Virus record (IMG/VR): IMGVR_UViG_3300047320_000210 | Span: 1 to 64,000 of that record | Strand: one strand, 5' to 3' | Length of the DNA: 64,000 nt | Source: a virus | Shown: one piece after another, positions 47,227-56,156 of the stretch | How positions within the stretch are numbered: the first letter of the stretch is position 1 | How the letters are laid out: the number at the start of each line of letters is the position of its first letter | Made by a program: the position numbers and the translations under genes | Notes under the pieces: model-generated | Seen by the model: only the letters and a program-made list of their open reading frames with translations | Databases searched by the model: none | Told to the model about the DNA's origin: nothing

Positions 47227-48321
47227 TCACGCTTCCTCTTCTTGCATAGCGGGCGCGGTGTCGGCCCAAAAGGCGTCGAACAGTTCGACCAGATCGGCGC
47301 GCTTGATCAGCTCGGCGCGGATCACCATGTCCAACTGGTGAAAGTCGTGGTCGGCCAGCGTCTCGCAGGTGCCGGCCTTGGTCACCTCGACACGGTTGCG
47401 CACGGCATACGGCTGGCAGACCTGCCAGAGCTTGCGCACCGCCCGGGCCAGATCCATCACCTGGCTGGCCGCCAGTTCACCGATGATTTCCACGAACTGG
47501 GCAAACCCCAGTACGTCAAAGTCAAAGTCCGGGGCGAGCAGGTCGTTGACATCGAGCAGCCGGAAGCCGGCCGCCTGCAGCCACACGGGGTGGAATTCGT
47601 GGCGGCCATCCGGGCGGATCAGCAACACGCGCTTGTCGGTGATGTCGCCGAAGCCGGTGGGGTGCGTGTTGCCGAGGATGATCACCCGCCCTTCCCAGTC
47701 TTCCCGGGGGTGGTGGTCGTGGCCGATCAGCAGGTAGTCGAAGCCGTCATCGAGCAGGTCCTTGGCCTGCTTGCGCGTCAACGACAGCGCGGTGTCGTCG
47801 GTGGCAAAGCCGGAGTCGTAGTTGCAGTGCAGGCACAAGTAGGCCTTGGTCAGCGACGGTTTGCTGCCGCGCACCCAGTCGCTGGCGGCCTTCAGCGATT
47901 CATGGAAAAGCTCATCGGTGCTGTGGTGCGGCACGAACAGGAACGCCACCCCCGGCAGCACGTAATGCACGAACCCCTGCGCCTCGCCGAACGGCGTCAG
48001 CTGAATCGGCCCGGCCTCCCCCTTGTGCAACAGTTGCAGGGTGCCGATACGGTCGCGGTCGTTGAGCAGGTCGTGGTTGCCCGCCATCAGGTAGTCCAGC
48101 CGCTTGGTGATTTTCATCCCCTGCCAGATCACGTCCTCCTGGTTCTGGTAGCGGTCGAACAGGTCGCCGAGGCAGACCTTCTTGGCCCGCGGGAAGCGAT
48201 CGAGGACGCCGAACACCTGTTCATACAGGCTGTCACGCAGGCGCCGGCGGCTGTCCGGGGTGGTGTGCGACACGAGGTTCTTGCCCAGGTGCGGGTCCGT
48301 GAACACGAGAATGTCCGTCAT
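47227..48321 (-). CDS. SbcD/Mre11-like nuclease (gp47-like)
   Basis: A 364-residue calcineurin-type phosphoesterase with all metal-binding motifs: DPHLG (9-13), GDLFDR (52-57), GNHD (81-84), the LHCN histidine (164-167) and GHDHH (200-204). This is the nuclease subunit paired with the SbcC-like ATPase two genes downstream. The stop is one base from the next ATG and the start overlaps the upstream nuclease gene by four bases. Confidence 0.92.
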   Translation of the reverse strand: MTDILVFTDPHLGKNLVSHTTPDSRRRLRDSLYEQVFGVLDRFPRAKKVCLGDLFDRYQNQEDVIWQGMKITKRLDYLMAGNHDLLNDRDRIGTLQLLHKGEAGPIQLTPFGEAQGFVHYVLPGVAFLFVPHHSTDELFHESLKAASDWVRGSKPSLTKAYLCLHCNYDSGFATDDTALSLTRKQAKDLLDDGFDYLLIGHDHHPREDWEGRVIILGNTHPTGFGDITDKRVLLIRPDGRHEFHPVWLQAAGFRLLDVNDLLAPDFDFDVLGFAQFVEIIGELAASQVMDLARAVRKLWQVCQPYAVRNRVEVTKAGTCETLADHDFHQLDMVIRAELIKRADLVELFDAFWADTAPAMQEEEA

Positions 48322-48815
48322 CTGTATACCTTCTTCGCGGTGTACCGCGGGTTGTTCAATAGGGCTGCGGTGAAGCCGGTCTTGAAGGCTTCAAAGTCGG
48401 GGTAGATGTCGCAGACGCCGTCGGCCTTGAGGCGCATGTGCGGTTCGTTGCGGACGATGGCCACCGCCTCGCCGTCCCACAGTTCAACCGCCCCGGTGTG
48501 CTGCTGCCAGAACACGACGTGGGTGCTGGCCCCGGCGCGTGCCCAAATCTTCAGGTGCGAGGCCTGGTGATGGGCCAGCAGCTTGGACAGGCCGGCGGTC
48601 AGGCTGCTGTGCACCTCGCTGGACTTGAGTTCGAACAGGTGGCAGATCCCGCGCACGCAGGCGATGGTGTCGCCGGGTTGGTCCGGCAGGTAGGTGCCGG
48701 CCGAGTGGGTGTCGTAGAAGCGTGCGCTGGCCACCGGGTGCTTGTGCATCAAGTCCTTGAGGAACAAGCGGAATTGTTCCTCGAACTCCTTGCCCTTCTC
48801 TTGAGGTGTCTTCAT
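48318..48815 (-). CDS. PD-(D/E)XK nuclease, RecU/resolvase-like
   Basis: A 165-residue protein with the order of a restriction-fold nuclease: helix KGKEFEEQF (8-15), an acidic residue in LPDQPGD (43-49), and FELKSSE with Glu62 and Lys64 as the ExK motif. Length and the N-terminal GKEFE helix resemble RecU-type Holliday junction resolvases. It lies between helicase and SbcD-like genes, with 4-base overlaps on both sides. The exact substrate is uncertain. Confidence 0.75.
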   Translation of the reverse strand: MKTPQEKGKEFEEQFRLFLKDLMHKHPVASARFYDTHSAGTYLPDQPGDTIACVRGICHLFELKSSEVHSSLTAGLSKLLAHHQASHLKIWARAGASTHVVFWQQHTGAVELWDGEAVAIVRNEPHMRLKADGVCDIYPDFEAFKTGFTAALLNNPRYTAKKVYR

Positions 48816-50092
48816 TTGCTGATCGCCAGGATGCGTCGCGGCCGGGTGCAGGCCACGTTCAGGCATTGCAGGGATTCCAGGTAGTTTTTGTTCAGCAGGA
48901 TGTCAGCGGAGTCGACGAACACGGACTCGTAGGTCGAGCCCTGCGCGCGGTGGGCGGTGATCGCGTGGCTGGGGCGCACGTCGTGGATGGCTTCCTTGGC
49001 CTTCCAGAACGCCGGCCAGCCGCCGCCCGCCTTGGCGTTGTTGGACAGGTCGATGAGCAGGCGCTTGTGGGCGCGTTCCGAGCTTTCATGGATGACCCAG
49101 CAGGTCACCAGCATGTGGGCTTCCAGTTCCGGCTGGACCTCGACGCGGTAGCAGGTCAGTTCGGAGAACACCGGGTGCTGCTGGACATCGATCGAGAACA
49201 CCGTGCCCTCTTCGTCCGTGGTCATGAGTGTCTCTTTGCCGTCCGGGGACATGATCGGCTGGCAGACCACCACCCGCTCGCCCGGCTGGAACGGGGCCTC
49301 GGCGGCGAGCTTGGCGCCATACATGGCCTCGCGGATCATGCCGTTGTACATGGCCACGGTGTCGTTGCGCCAGGCGATCACCTTGATCGAGCCGGGGTCC
49401 TTCGCGTAGCTGTCGCTGGTGAAGGCGTCGACCGCCTTGGCCCGCAGCTTCTTGTAGTTGAGCAGGTAGACCCCACCCTTCTCGTCGTTTGCGCTGAACA
49501 GGTTCAAGGACACCCCGTGCAGGATGCACTCACGCATGTGCGTGGCCATGGCCAGAATCTGGTTGTCGTGGCGCTCGACCTTGGTCAGCTCACGGCGGTA
49601 GCCGATGTCGAACACCGGCGACTGTTCCTCCCCCACCGGTGGCAACTGGGTGCGGTCGGCCATGAACAGGAACTTCACCCCTTCGGTGCGGGCGGTGCGC
49701 TCGATGTGGTACATCAGCCCGTTGTTGGCCATCGAGCCTTCGTCGACGATCACCACGTTGTAGGCGCTGGCCTGGTTGAAACCCTCGGCTGCGCGCACCT
49801 GCTTGACCTCGCCGCTGTTGTCCATGCGCAACCCGAGCAGGGAGTAGATCGTGCGGGTCGGCACCATCCCCTGCAGCTCGGTCTCGCACATCTGCTTGAG
49901 GACCTTGGTCGCCTTGTTGGTCGGCGCGGTCATCACTACGCTCTGGCGCGTCTCGCGGCAGAAGGTCTGCGCGCTGGTACTTTTGCCCGTGCCGGCGCGG
50001 CCTTCAAGCATGAAATACGACTCTTCGCTCTCGGCGAAGGTGAGCATTTCATCCACGGCATCGCGCTGCTGGTCGTTCAGTTGAATAGTCAT
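48812..50092 (-). CDS. SF1B DNA helicase, RecD/Dda-like
   Basis: A 426-residue helicase: Walker A GRAGTGKST (about 29-37), motif Ia TAPTNKA, Walker B VIVDEGS (about 113-119), motif III FMADRTQLPPVGE, and motif VI region ITAHRAQGSTY (about 378-388) with VACTRPR near the end. The arrangement matches phage T4 Dda and RecD-type 5'-3' helicases that load on forks. ATG 50092 overlaps the polymerase stop by four bases. Confidence 0.9.
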   Translation of the reverse strand: MTIQLNDQQRDAVDEMLTFAESEESYFMLEGRAGTGKSTSAQTFCRETRQSVVMTAPTNKATKVLKQMCETELQGMVPTRTIYSLLGLRMDNSGEVKQVRAAEGFNQASAYNVVIVDEGSMANNGLMYHIERTARTEGVKFLFMADRTQLPPVGEEQSPVFDIGYRRELTKVERHDNQILAMATHMRECILHGVSLNLFSANDEKGGVYLLNYKKLRAKAVDAFTSDSYAKDPGSIKVIAWRNDTVAMYNGMIREAMYGAKLAAEAPFQPGERVVVCQPIMSPDGKETLMTTDEEGTVFSIDVQQHPVFSELTCYRVEVQPELEAHMLVTCWVIHESSERAHKRLLIDLSNNAKAGGGWPAFWKAKEAIHDVRPSHAITAHRAQGSTYESVFVDSADILLNKNYLESLQCLNVACTRPRRILAISK

Positions 50093-53000
50093 GCGACCCA
50101 CCCCTCTTTGGCCCACTGGTCGAACAGCGCTTCAACCTTGCGCTGCGACGGTCGATCCCCCAGTTCGTTCTGGCTGGCGTCGTACCAGTTGCGCCCCACC
50201 GACACCTCGGCCAGCATCGGGATGACGTGGCCCGGCGGGGTGAGGTTCATCAGGTCCTGAGCGCGGGATGCGAACTCGAACACGTTGTCGATCGGCACCG
50301 AGTTGACCAGTTCGTCGTACACCGGCGCGATCAGGTGCGAGCGGGTCTCTTCGTAGAGCTGGGTGTGGTGGGCCTTGGTCAGCACCACCTTGAGGATGTC
50401 GGCGGCGCAGCCCTGGATCTGGTGGTTGTTGGTCTGGCGTTCTGCGCGGGCGCGCAGCGAACCGTCGCGGCTGAGAATGTTCGGGTCGCAATGTTTGCGG
50501 GTGCCGAAGGCGGTGGTGATGTACCCCTGCCGCTTGGCCACGGCGATGTTTTCCTGCTGCCACGGCGCGAGGCGCGGGTAGCCGGCGAACACGCCGTCGA
50601 TGATCTGCTGGGCGAACACCTGCGGGACGCCCAGTTTCATGCCCATGCTGAAGGCCTGACCGCCGTAGATGATCAGGAAGTTGACGGTCTTGGCCATCTT
50701 GCGGATCTTGACGATGACCTTGCCCAGCGGCAGCGCGAGGTCGCCGACCATTTCATAGACGTGGTCGCCGCCGTGCAGCAGGCTGACGAACTGCTCGTAG
50801 TCCATGCTGCCGGTTTCATCGAACGCCAGGCGCTTCAGGATCTCGCTACCCAGCGCCTTCTCCAGCACCTTGCCGGCAAACGTACAGCCGGTGACGGAGT
50901 GGATGTCCTTGAAGATCGCCCGGGTCATGCCGTCGTCGTCGACGTAGGTGCCGCCGCCGGTGTAGGCCTCGATCAGCACCGGGTCGCGCGACTCGCTGCC
51001 GGTAATGCGCAGTTCCTGCCCGCTGAAGTCGAGGGCGACGATGACGTGCCCCTTGAACCGCGGCAGGAAGATCGAGCGCAACGGCCCCTTGCTCACCGCG
51101 AGGATGTTCAGGCTGCTGCCGGCCGGGCGCCGCGTCTTGGTCCCGCAGTTGCGCGTGCCGGGGTGCCACACGCCGGTGGCTGGGTGCCGCCAGTGCGGGT
51201 ACTTGGCGTAATACAGCGACTGCCGGGTCATGCACTCCTTGGTTTCCAGCAGCAGCTGGAGCACTTCGCGGCGCCAGTCGCCCTCGGGGCAGTCCTCGGC
51301 GATGGCCGCCTGCATGGCGTCCTTGTCCGTTCCGGGGTTGCCTTCCAGGCCGAGTTCGTCGCGCCGGCTGCCCTTCTGCGGCAGGGTGCGCAGGCGCACC
51401 GGCAGCTGCAGTTTGCAATACAGCAGTTCCTGCATCTGCTTGGGCGAGTTCAGATTGAGTTCGTCGCCGGAGATTTCGCGCACACCGTCCTGGTGAATCA
51501 CCTCGCTCTCGATGAACGCCTTCAGCGCAAGGAACGCCTCGCCTTTGCGGGTGCGGATCTCGCCGGCGGCGGCCTGCACCAGCTCGACCAGCCGCGCCGC
51601 GCGGGGGTCGGTGCTGCCGCGTTGCTTGAGGTAGTTCTGGCTGGCCACCAGCCACGCGGTGATGCCCTTGGCACTGACGCCGGCCATGGCCACCGGCAGC
51701 CCGACCAGATCCGCCACGCGGGTGAAGCCCTTGTCGGTGGCGGTGAACTCGGCCGGGCAGAAGGTTTCGCAATACGGCCGGTACACCGAGCCCTGCCGCC
51801 AGCGCTCATAGGTCTCGGCGACCTTGGCCTGGGCCTGCGCCCGGTTCAGTTTGTCGTGCAGGTGCAGCTGCAGCAGGTTGTTGCCCTCGGCCAGCCGCAG
51901 GCCCTCGGCCCCGGTCTCGTCGATGTCCTTGCAGTGCTCGGCCAGCAGGCTGTGCATGCGTTCGTTGTTGTTCTTCACCACCTTCGCATCGGCGTCGGCC
52001 AGCTCGGTCATGCCCGGGCTGTCGAGCTGGACCCCGGTCTCAAAGCTGCGGTTGAACGGGTGGACGGTGAACCGGTCTTCTTCGTAGGCGAACTTCCATT
52101 GCTGTTCGAGTTTGAGGATGAAGAAGAACAGCACCGCCAGCCGCGCGGCGACAAAGGCGTCATCGCAGGCGTAGTGCAGCACCTGGGCGCCGGTCAGGTC
52201 GCGCATGTCGCGCGCGCCGAACTGGGCCATCAGGCTCGCGTACTCGACCTGGTCGTACTTCAGCCACTGGCGCGCGTGCGCCTTCAGGCCCTGCTCCATG
52301 TTCTCGTCGACGTAGGTGCCGAGCATCTGCGTGCACACCGGGCCGTCGAGCTGGAAATCGAGGTCCTGTTTGGTCAGCTGCTCTTCGAAGCGGGTGTTGT
52401 GCGCGACGAAGTCGAGGCCTGCGTCTTCGATGTCGAGCAGCAGGTCGACCAGCCGCACCTTGTCCAGGTTGGCCGTGTCGCGGTGCTGCACCGGCAGGTA
52501 AAAGGTGTGCTGCAGGTTCGACCCGTAGGTGAACGAGCCGCCGGTGAGGCGGGCCGACAGCACGTCGACGTAGCTCTTGACCGTGTCGGGCAAGGCCGGG
52601 CGCCAGTCATGGCCGAGCGAGTCATAGGTCTCGTAGTCAAAGCTGGCCAGCGGCGTGTCGCGCAGGCCCTCGGCATACGCGGCGTGCACTTCTTCCCAGT
52701 TGTCCGGGGTGACCAGGGTCATGGTCGGCATGTGCGGCGCGAAGTGCTCGAACAGGTCCGCATCGCCGGCGATCTTCAGCAGGTCCTGCACTTTGGTCGC
52801 GTCCGGTAAGCGCACGTACCATTCCGGGCGGATGATCTTGCGGCCCAGCGTGCCGTACAACAGTTCCGGGTGCAGCCCGGCCAGCGTGTACATCAGGCGC
52901 CAGGTGGTGCGGTGCTCGTAGATTTTGCGCAGCACCTTGCAGCCGGTGGCCTCGACCGCTTCCAGCAGAAAGGTGTAGTCGTTGCTGGCCACGCAGGCTT

Positions 53001-53655
53001 CCAGCTGCTCGATGCCGTCCCAGCCATAGGTGTCGACGAGGAACTTAAAGGCCGCCACCCCGACCTGCGGCACGCCGCCGTATTCGTCGGTCTTGTCCCC
53101 CACCAGCGACTTGTAGATGCGCACGTAGCGGACGGGGTAGCCTTCGAAGTCGTCGGCGGGCAGGGCCTTGACCAGCACCAGGGTGTTGTCGTCGGCCAGC
53201 TGCAGCAGGTCGCGGTCGACCGTGTGCACCAGCTTCTGGAGTTCGGGGAAGTAGCGGCAGAAGGCACCGATCACGTCGTCCGCCTCGACCCCTTCCACGC
53301 GCACGTTGAACGCGCCGCAGTAGGCGAGCAAGGCCTTGGCCATGTCGAGCATCTTGGTGAGCTGCGCCTCAACGGCGGGGTCTTTCTCTTCGGCGTGGCG
53401 CTTGGCTTTGTAGCCGGCGAACAGGCCTTCGCGGTAGTTGTTGCCGCCATCCCACACCGCGACGATGTTGAGCGGGGAGAAATCGTGAAGCAGGGGAATG
53501 AGATATGTGTCGAGGAAGCCGCGCAGACCATAGCCGGCCGAGTTCACCGGCTTGTCAGTCAACGGGCTCAATTTGGCGTCGGGGTCGATGCCCCGGTGGT
53601 AGGCGTGCATGAGCAAACCACGCACGTCGAGCAATGCAAGTCCTTGAATTTTCAC
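50089..53655 (-). CDS. Family A DNA polymerase with 5'-3' and 3'-5' exonuclease domains
   Basis: 1,188 residues, longer than bacterial Pol I (about 930). Residues 1-290 are a FEN-type 5' nuclease (VEADDVIGAF near 123-132 and TVDRDLLQL). About 330-520 is a DEDD 3'-5' exonuclease: FDYET (338), AHNTRFEEQ (about 415), YACDDAF (about 495). The polymerase domain has motif A ALDFSGQELR (about 872-881), motif B RKMAKTVNFLIIYGG (about 984-998) and motif C VYDEL (about 1111-1115), where Tyr replaces the usual His. About 200 residues between the 3'-5' exonuclease and motif A exceed the usual length. This is the main replicative polymerase. Confidence 0.95.
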   Translation of the reverse strand: MKIQGLALLDVRGLLMHAYHRGIDPDAKLSPLTDKPVNSAGYGLRGFLDTYLIPLLHDFSPLNIVAVWDGGNNYREGLFAGYKAKRHAEEKDPAVEAQLTKMLDMAKALLAYCGAFNVRVEGVEADDVIGAFCRYFPELQKLVHTVDRDLLQLADDNTLVLVKALPADDFEGYPVRYVRIYKSLVGDKTDEYGGVPQVGVAAFKFLVDTYGWDGIEQLEACVASNDYTFLLEAVEATGCKVLRKIYEHRTTWRLMYTLAGLHPELLYGTLGRKIIRPEWYVRLPDATKVQDLLKIAGDADLFEHFAPHMPTMTLVTPDNWEEVHAAYAEGLRDTPLASFDYETYDSLGHDWRPALPDTVKSYVDVLSARLTGGSFTYGSNLQHTFYLPVQHRDTANLDKVRLVDLLLDIEDAGLDFVAHNTRFEEQLTKQDLDFQLDGPVCTQMLGTYVDENMEQGLKAHARQWLKYDQVEYASLMAQFGARDMRDLTGAQVLHYACDDAFVAARLAVLFFFILKLEQQWKFAYEEDRFTVHPFNRSFETGVQLDSPGMTELADADAKVVKNNNERMHSLLAEHCKDIDETGAEGLRLAEGNNLLQLHLHDKLNRAQAQAKVAETYERWRQGSVYRPYCETFCPAEFTATDKGFTRVADLVGLPVAMAGVSAKGITAWLVASQNYLKQRGSTDPRAARLVELVQAAAGEIRTRKGEAFLALKAFIESEVIHQDGVREISGDELNLNSPKQMQELLYCKLQLPVRLRTLPQKGSRRDELGLEGNPGTDKDAMQAAIAEDCPEGDWRREVLQLLLETKECMTRQSLYYAKYPHWRHPATGVWHPGTRNCGTKTRRPAGSSLNILAVSKGPLRSIFLPRFKGHVIVALDFSGQELRITGSESRDPVLIEAYTGGGTYVDDDGMTRAIFKDIHSVTGCTFAGKVLEKALGSEILKRLAFDETGSMDYEQFVSLLHGGDHVYEMVGDLALPLGKVIVKIRKMAKTVNFLIIYGGQAFSMGMKLGVPQVFAQQIIDGVFAGYPRLAPWQQENIAVAKRQGYITTAFGTRKHCDPNILSRDGSLRARAERQTNNHQIQGCAADILKVVLTKAHHTQLYEETRSHLIAPVYDELVNSVPIDNVFEFASRAQDLMNLTPPGHVIPMLAEVSVGRNWYDASQNELGDRPSQRKVEALFDQWAKEGWVA

Positions 53656-53689
53656 GGTCCACCCCTTTCCTTAGACGACAAGAGAGCAT

Positions 53690-53714
53690 GCCGGCGGGCG
53701 TCGTGCCCGCCGGC
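53690..53714 (-). other. Intergenic hairpin upstream of the polymerase gene
   Basis: A perfect 10-bp GC stem (53690-53699 with 53705-53714, 5-nt loop) lies between the gene ending at 53737 and the polymerase start at 53655, without a T-run. It may tune polymerase expression or protect the upstream message. Confidence 0.55.
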
Positions 53715-53736
53715 AAACCACAGCTAGCCGTGAGGC

Positions 53737-54522
53737 TTAGGGGATCAGCGCGACAAATTTAAAGTCCCATGGGTAGAAGGGGAATTTCGCGGCGGTGACT
53801 TTCTCGCCACGGAAGAAGTGCGTCAGGTAGCCGTTAGGGTTGCGGCCGGTGCGGCTGCGCAGCTTGAACTTATAGCCAGCCCATCGGCCAATCGACATCG
53901 GCGACACCTGGACCACCACCGCATCGCCTTCCAGCTCCTTGCAATCGGCGGATTTCACGGTCTCGACCATCACGAACAGCTCGGCGTATTCCTTCAGCTC
54001 AGGCTTCAAGCCTTCGGCGCGCCACTCCGCGACGTGGGCACCGGCCTCGGTTTCCACGTTGTTGAAGTCTGCCTTGTCGTAGGCGAACACCACGTCGGCC
54101 TCGTCGTCGTTGCCGCAGCGCATGGCAAATTTCGCCTTCGACTGCAGGACGGTGCCGATGAAACCTTCCGTGGCCGAGAACGACTTGGTGGTCCCTACCA
54201 GCTGGAACTCCCCGTCTTTCAGGACGATGTTGGTGAAACTGGTGAAGTCGATGTGTCCCCCACCGAACCCCGCGTCTTCCATTTCCTGCATGGTTGCGGA
54301 CTGTCCGCCGACGCGCGCCACTTGACCTTCAGCGCGCGGGGCGACGTCGGTGCGGGTGGATTGCGGTGGCGGTTCGGCTGAGAGTTCAGTTTCCAGGACC
54401 GCCGGTCCCTCCAACACGGAGGCCTCGTCCTGCAAGGTGGTGTCGTTGTCCTGCGCCGCGTTGGCCTCGGCGGTCTGGACAGCTTCCTTGCTTACAGCAT
54501 TACCATCTTTGATGAGTGGCAT
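53737..54522 (-). CDS. Replication-module protein, possible ssDNA-binding protein
   Basis: A 261-residue protein: an acidic disordered N-terminus (residues 1-85), then a beta-rich core (about 90-261) with alternating strands and aromatic residues (FTSFTNIVLKDGEFQLVG, WAGYKFKLRSRTGRNPNGYL). An OB-fold ssDNA-binding role would fit its place directly before the polymerase, but the usual SSB acidic tail is at the wrong end. No firm family. AGGAG precedes the ATG with 8-nt spacing. Confidence 0.6.
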   Translation of the reverse strand: MPLIKDGNAVSKEAVQTAEANAAQDNDTTLQDEASVLEGPAVLETELSAEPPPQSTRTDVAPRAEGQVARVGGQSATMQEMEDAGFGGGHIDFTSFTNIVLKDGEFQLVGTTKSFSATEGFIGTVLQSKAKFAMRCGNDDEADVVFAYDKADFNNVETEAGAHVAEWRAEGLKPELKEYAELFVMVETVKSADCKELEGDAVVVQVSPMSIGRWAGYKFKLRSRTGRNPNGYLTHFFRGEKVTAAKFPFYPWDFKFVALIP

Positions 54523-54595
54523 TTTTGATACTCCTAGGTCTTCAGCTTCAACTTCAGCTTGTCGTTCTCAGTGCGGCTGTTCTCGCCGCTTGTTG

Positions 54596-54611
54596 TTCCG
54601 GCATGCCGGAA
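54596..54611. promoter_or_regulatory. 16-bp palindrome in a replication-operon gap
   Basis: TTCCGGCATGCCGGAA is a perfect dyad between the SNF2-like helicase (ending 54624) and the next leftward gene (starting 54522). It could be an operator or an mRNA hairpin. It lacks a T-run. Confidence 0.45.
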
Positions 54612-54623
54612 TCCTGCACGGGC

Positions 54624-56156
54624 TTACGCCACGTTATAAAAGTGCCGCAGGGTGCGAGGATCGAGCGTGACCTGCCCGATGTCCTGATCCCTTCTGAGCA
54701 TGTTCTTGATCGCATTCGGCGCGAGGGTTTCCAGCGCCTTGAGCACGTAGATGTTGCACTGCCAGAGCTGGCCCGGCCGGACGACCCGGTCCATCGCCTG
54801 TTTGAATTCGCCCGGCGAGCCGGTCGGTTCGGCGAAAATTACCGTGTGGCTGACCGACTGGAAGTTGAAGCCGGCGCCGGCGGATCGCGGGTTGGCCACC
54901 AGCAGGCGGCAGGTCGGGTCGTTGAGGAACTTGTCGGTGTTGGCCTGACGCTGGGTCGGCGACAGGTCGCCGTTCATGGTCGCCGGGTTCAGGTCGGCGA
55001 AGAAGGTGGCGTAGCGCGCCACGGTCTCGCGGAAGTTGACGAACAGGATCACCTTCGATTCCGCGCCCACGCCCTCGACCAGCTCGCGGCAGGTGGCCAA
55101 CACCTGGTTGTCGATTTTCTGCCCGTCCTGCAGGAACAGTTCGGGGCAGGTCACGACCTGCAGGGACTTCTGTCGCAGGTCCTGTTCCTGCAACGCGGTG
55201 AGGATGGTGCCGTCACCCATGTCGAGGAAACGTTCCACGGTCAACTTGCGGTACAGCTCGCGGTGCGCCGGGCTCAACTTGATCGGCACTTCGGTGATGA
55301 TCGGTTCCTTCAGGTCACGCAGCTCGGGGATCGCGCTTTTCAGCACACGGCGGGCCTTGGCGTACAGGTTGGCCGACAGTTCGGCGTGGCGCTGGTAGCC
55401 GGCCAGCGTGCGTACCTTGCTGATGCGCTTGCCCCCCTTGGTGATCTTCGGCACCTTCAGGCGGATCAGGCGGAAGCGGCAGTGCCGGCGCAGGAACTGG
55501 TCGTAGGAGTCATACGCCCCGGGACTGAGGAAGGTCATCAGGGTGTAGCAATCGGTCAGGTAGGTGTGCATGGGCGTCCCCGTCATCGGGAAAAACGCCG
55601 TGTCCGGGGCCAGCGGGTCGCCGACGTACTCGCCGATGCGCTTGGCCAGCGTGCACTCCGGGGCCTTCCACTTCTGGCTCTCGTCGGTGATCAGCACGTC
55701 GTAGCCCTGCGCCTTTAGGGTCTGGAACAGTTTCTGGTGGGCGAACAGCTCATAGCTGAGCACCATCATTTCAGGCCAGCCGTCGACGTCCCACTGGGCG
55801 AACAGCTTGGCGCGCTTGGCCGGGGCTTCGTCCAGCACATGCACCTTCACGTACTTGTCGATGCCGTGGAACTCTTCGACCACGGACTCGGCGAACTGGT
55901 AGATCAGGGTGGCCAGCGTCAGCACCACGACCTTGTTGCCCATGCCGATGTAGTGCAGCGCGGCACCGACCACCGGAATGGTCTTGCCGGCGCCGGTCTC
56001 ATCGAGCAGGCCGTACCACTGGTGGTGCACGCACAGGCTCAGGCCGTCGACCTGGGTCTGGAACGGCGGGTGCTTCAGTTGCACGAACGGCGCGAACGCG
56101 GGATAGCGGTCGATGCCGGCGCGCTGGAAGTATTCAGCTAAAGTGGGACCCTGCAT
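54624..56156 (-). CDS. SNF2-type SF2 helicase
   Basis: A 510-residue helicase: motif I DETGAGKTI (about 50-58), motif II DESQ (about 156-159) in place of the usual DEAH/DESH, motif III MTGTPM, SAGAGFNFQS (motif V) and QAMDRVVRPGQ (motif VI, about 451-461). Phages use such proteins for fork remodelling or branch migration. Start at ATG 56156 behind GGGAGGT. It overlaps the end of the primase-helicase gene by 23 bases. Confidence 0.9.
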   Translation of the reverse strand: MQGPTLAEYFQRAGIDRYPAFAPFVQLKHPPFQTQVDGLSLCVHHQWYGLLDETGAGKTIPVVGAALHYIGMGNKVVVLTLATLIYQFAESVVEEFHGIDKYVKVHVLDEAPAKRAKLFAQWDVDGWPEMMVLSYELFAHQKLFQTLKAQGYDVLITDESQKWKAPECTLAKRIGEYVGDPLAPDTAFFPMTGTPMHTYLTDCYTLMTFLSPGAYDSYDQFLRRHCRFRLIRLKVPKITKGGKRISKVRTLAGYQRHAELSANLYAKARRVLKSAIPELRDLKEPIITEVPIKLSPAHRELYRKLTVERFLDMGDGTILTALQEQDLRQKSLQVVTCPELFLQDGQKIDNQVLATCRELVEGVGAESKVILFVNFRETVARYATFFADLNPATMNGDLSPTQRQANTDKFLNDPTCRLLVANPRSAGAGFNFQSVSHTVIFAEPTGSPGEFKQAMDRVVRPGQLWQCNIYVLKALETLAPNAIKNMLRRDQDIGQVTLDPRTLRHFYNVA

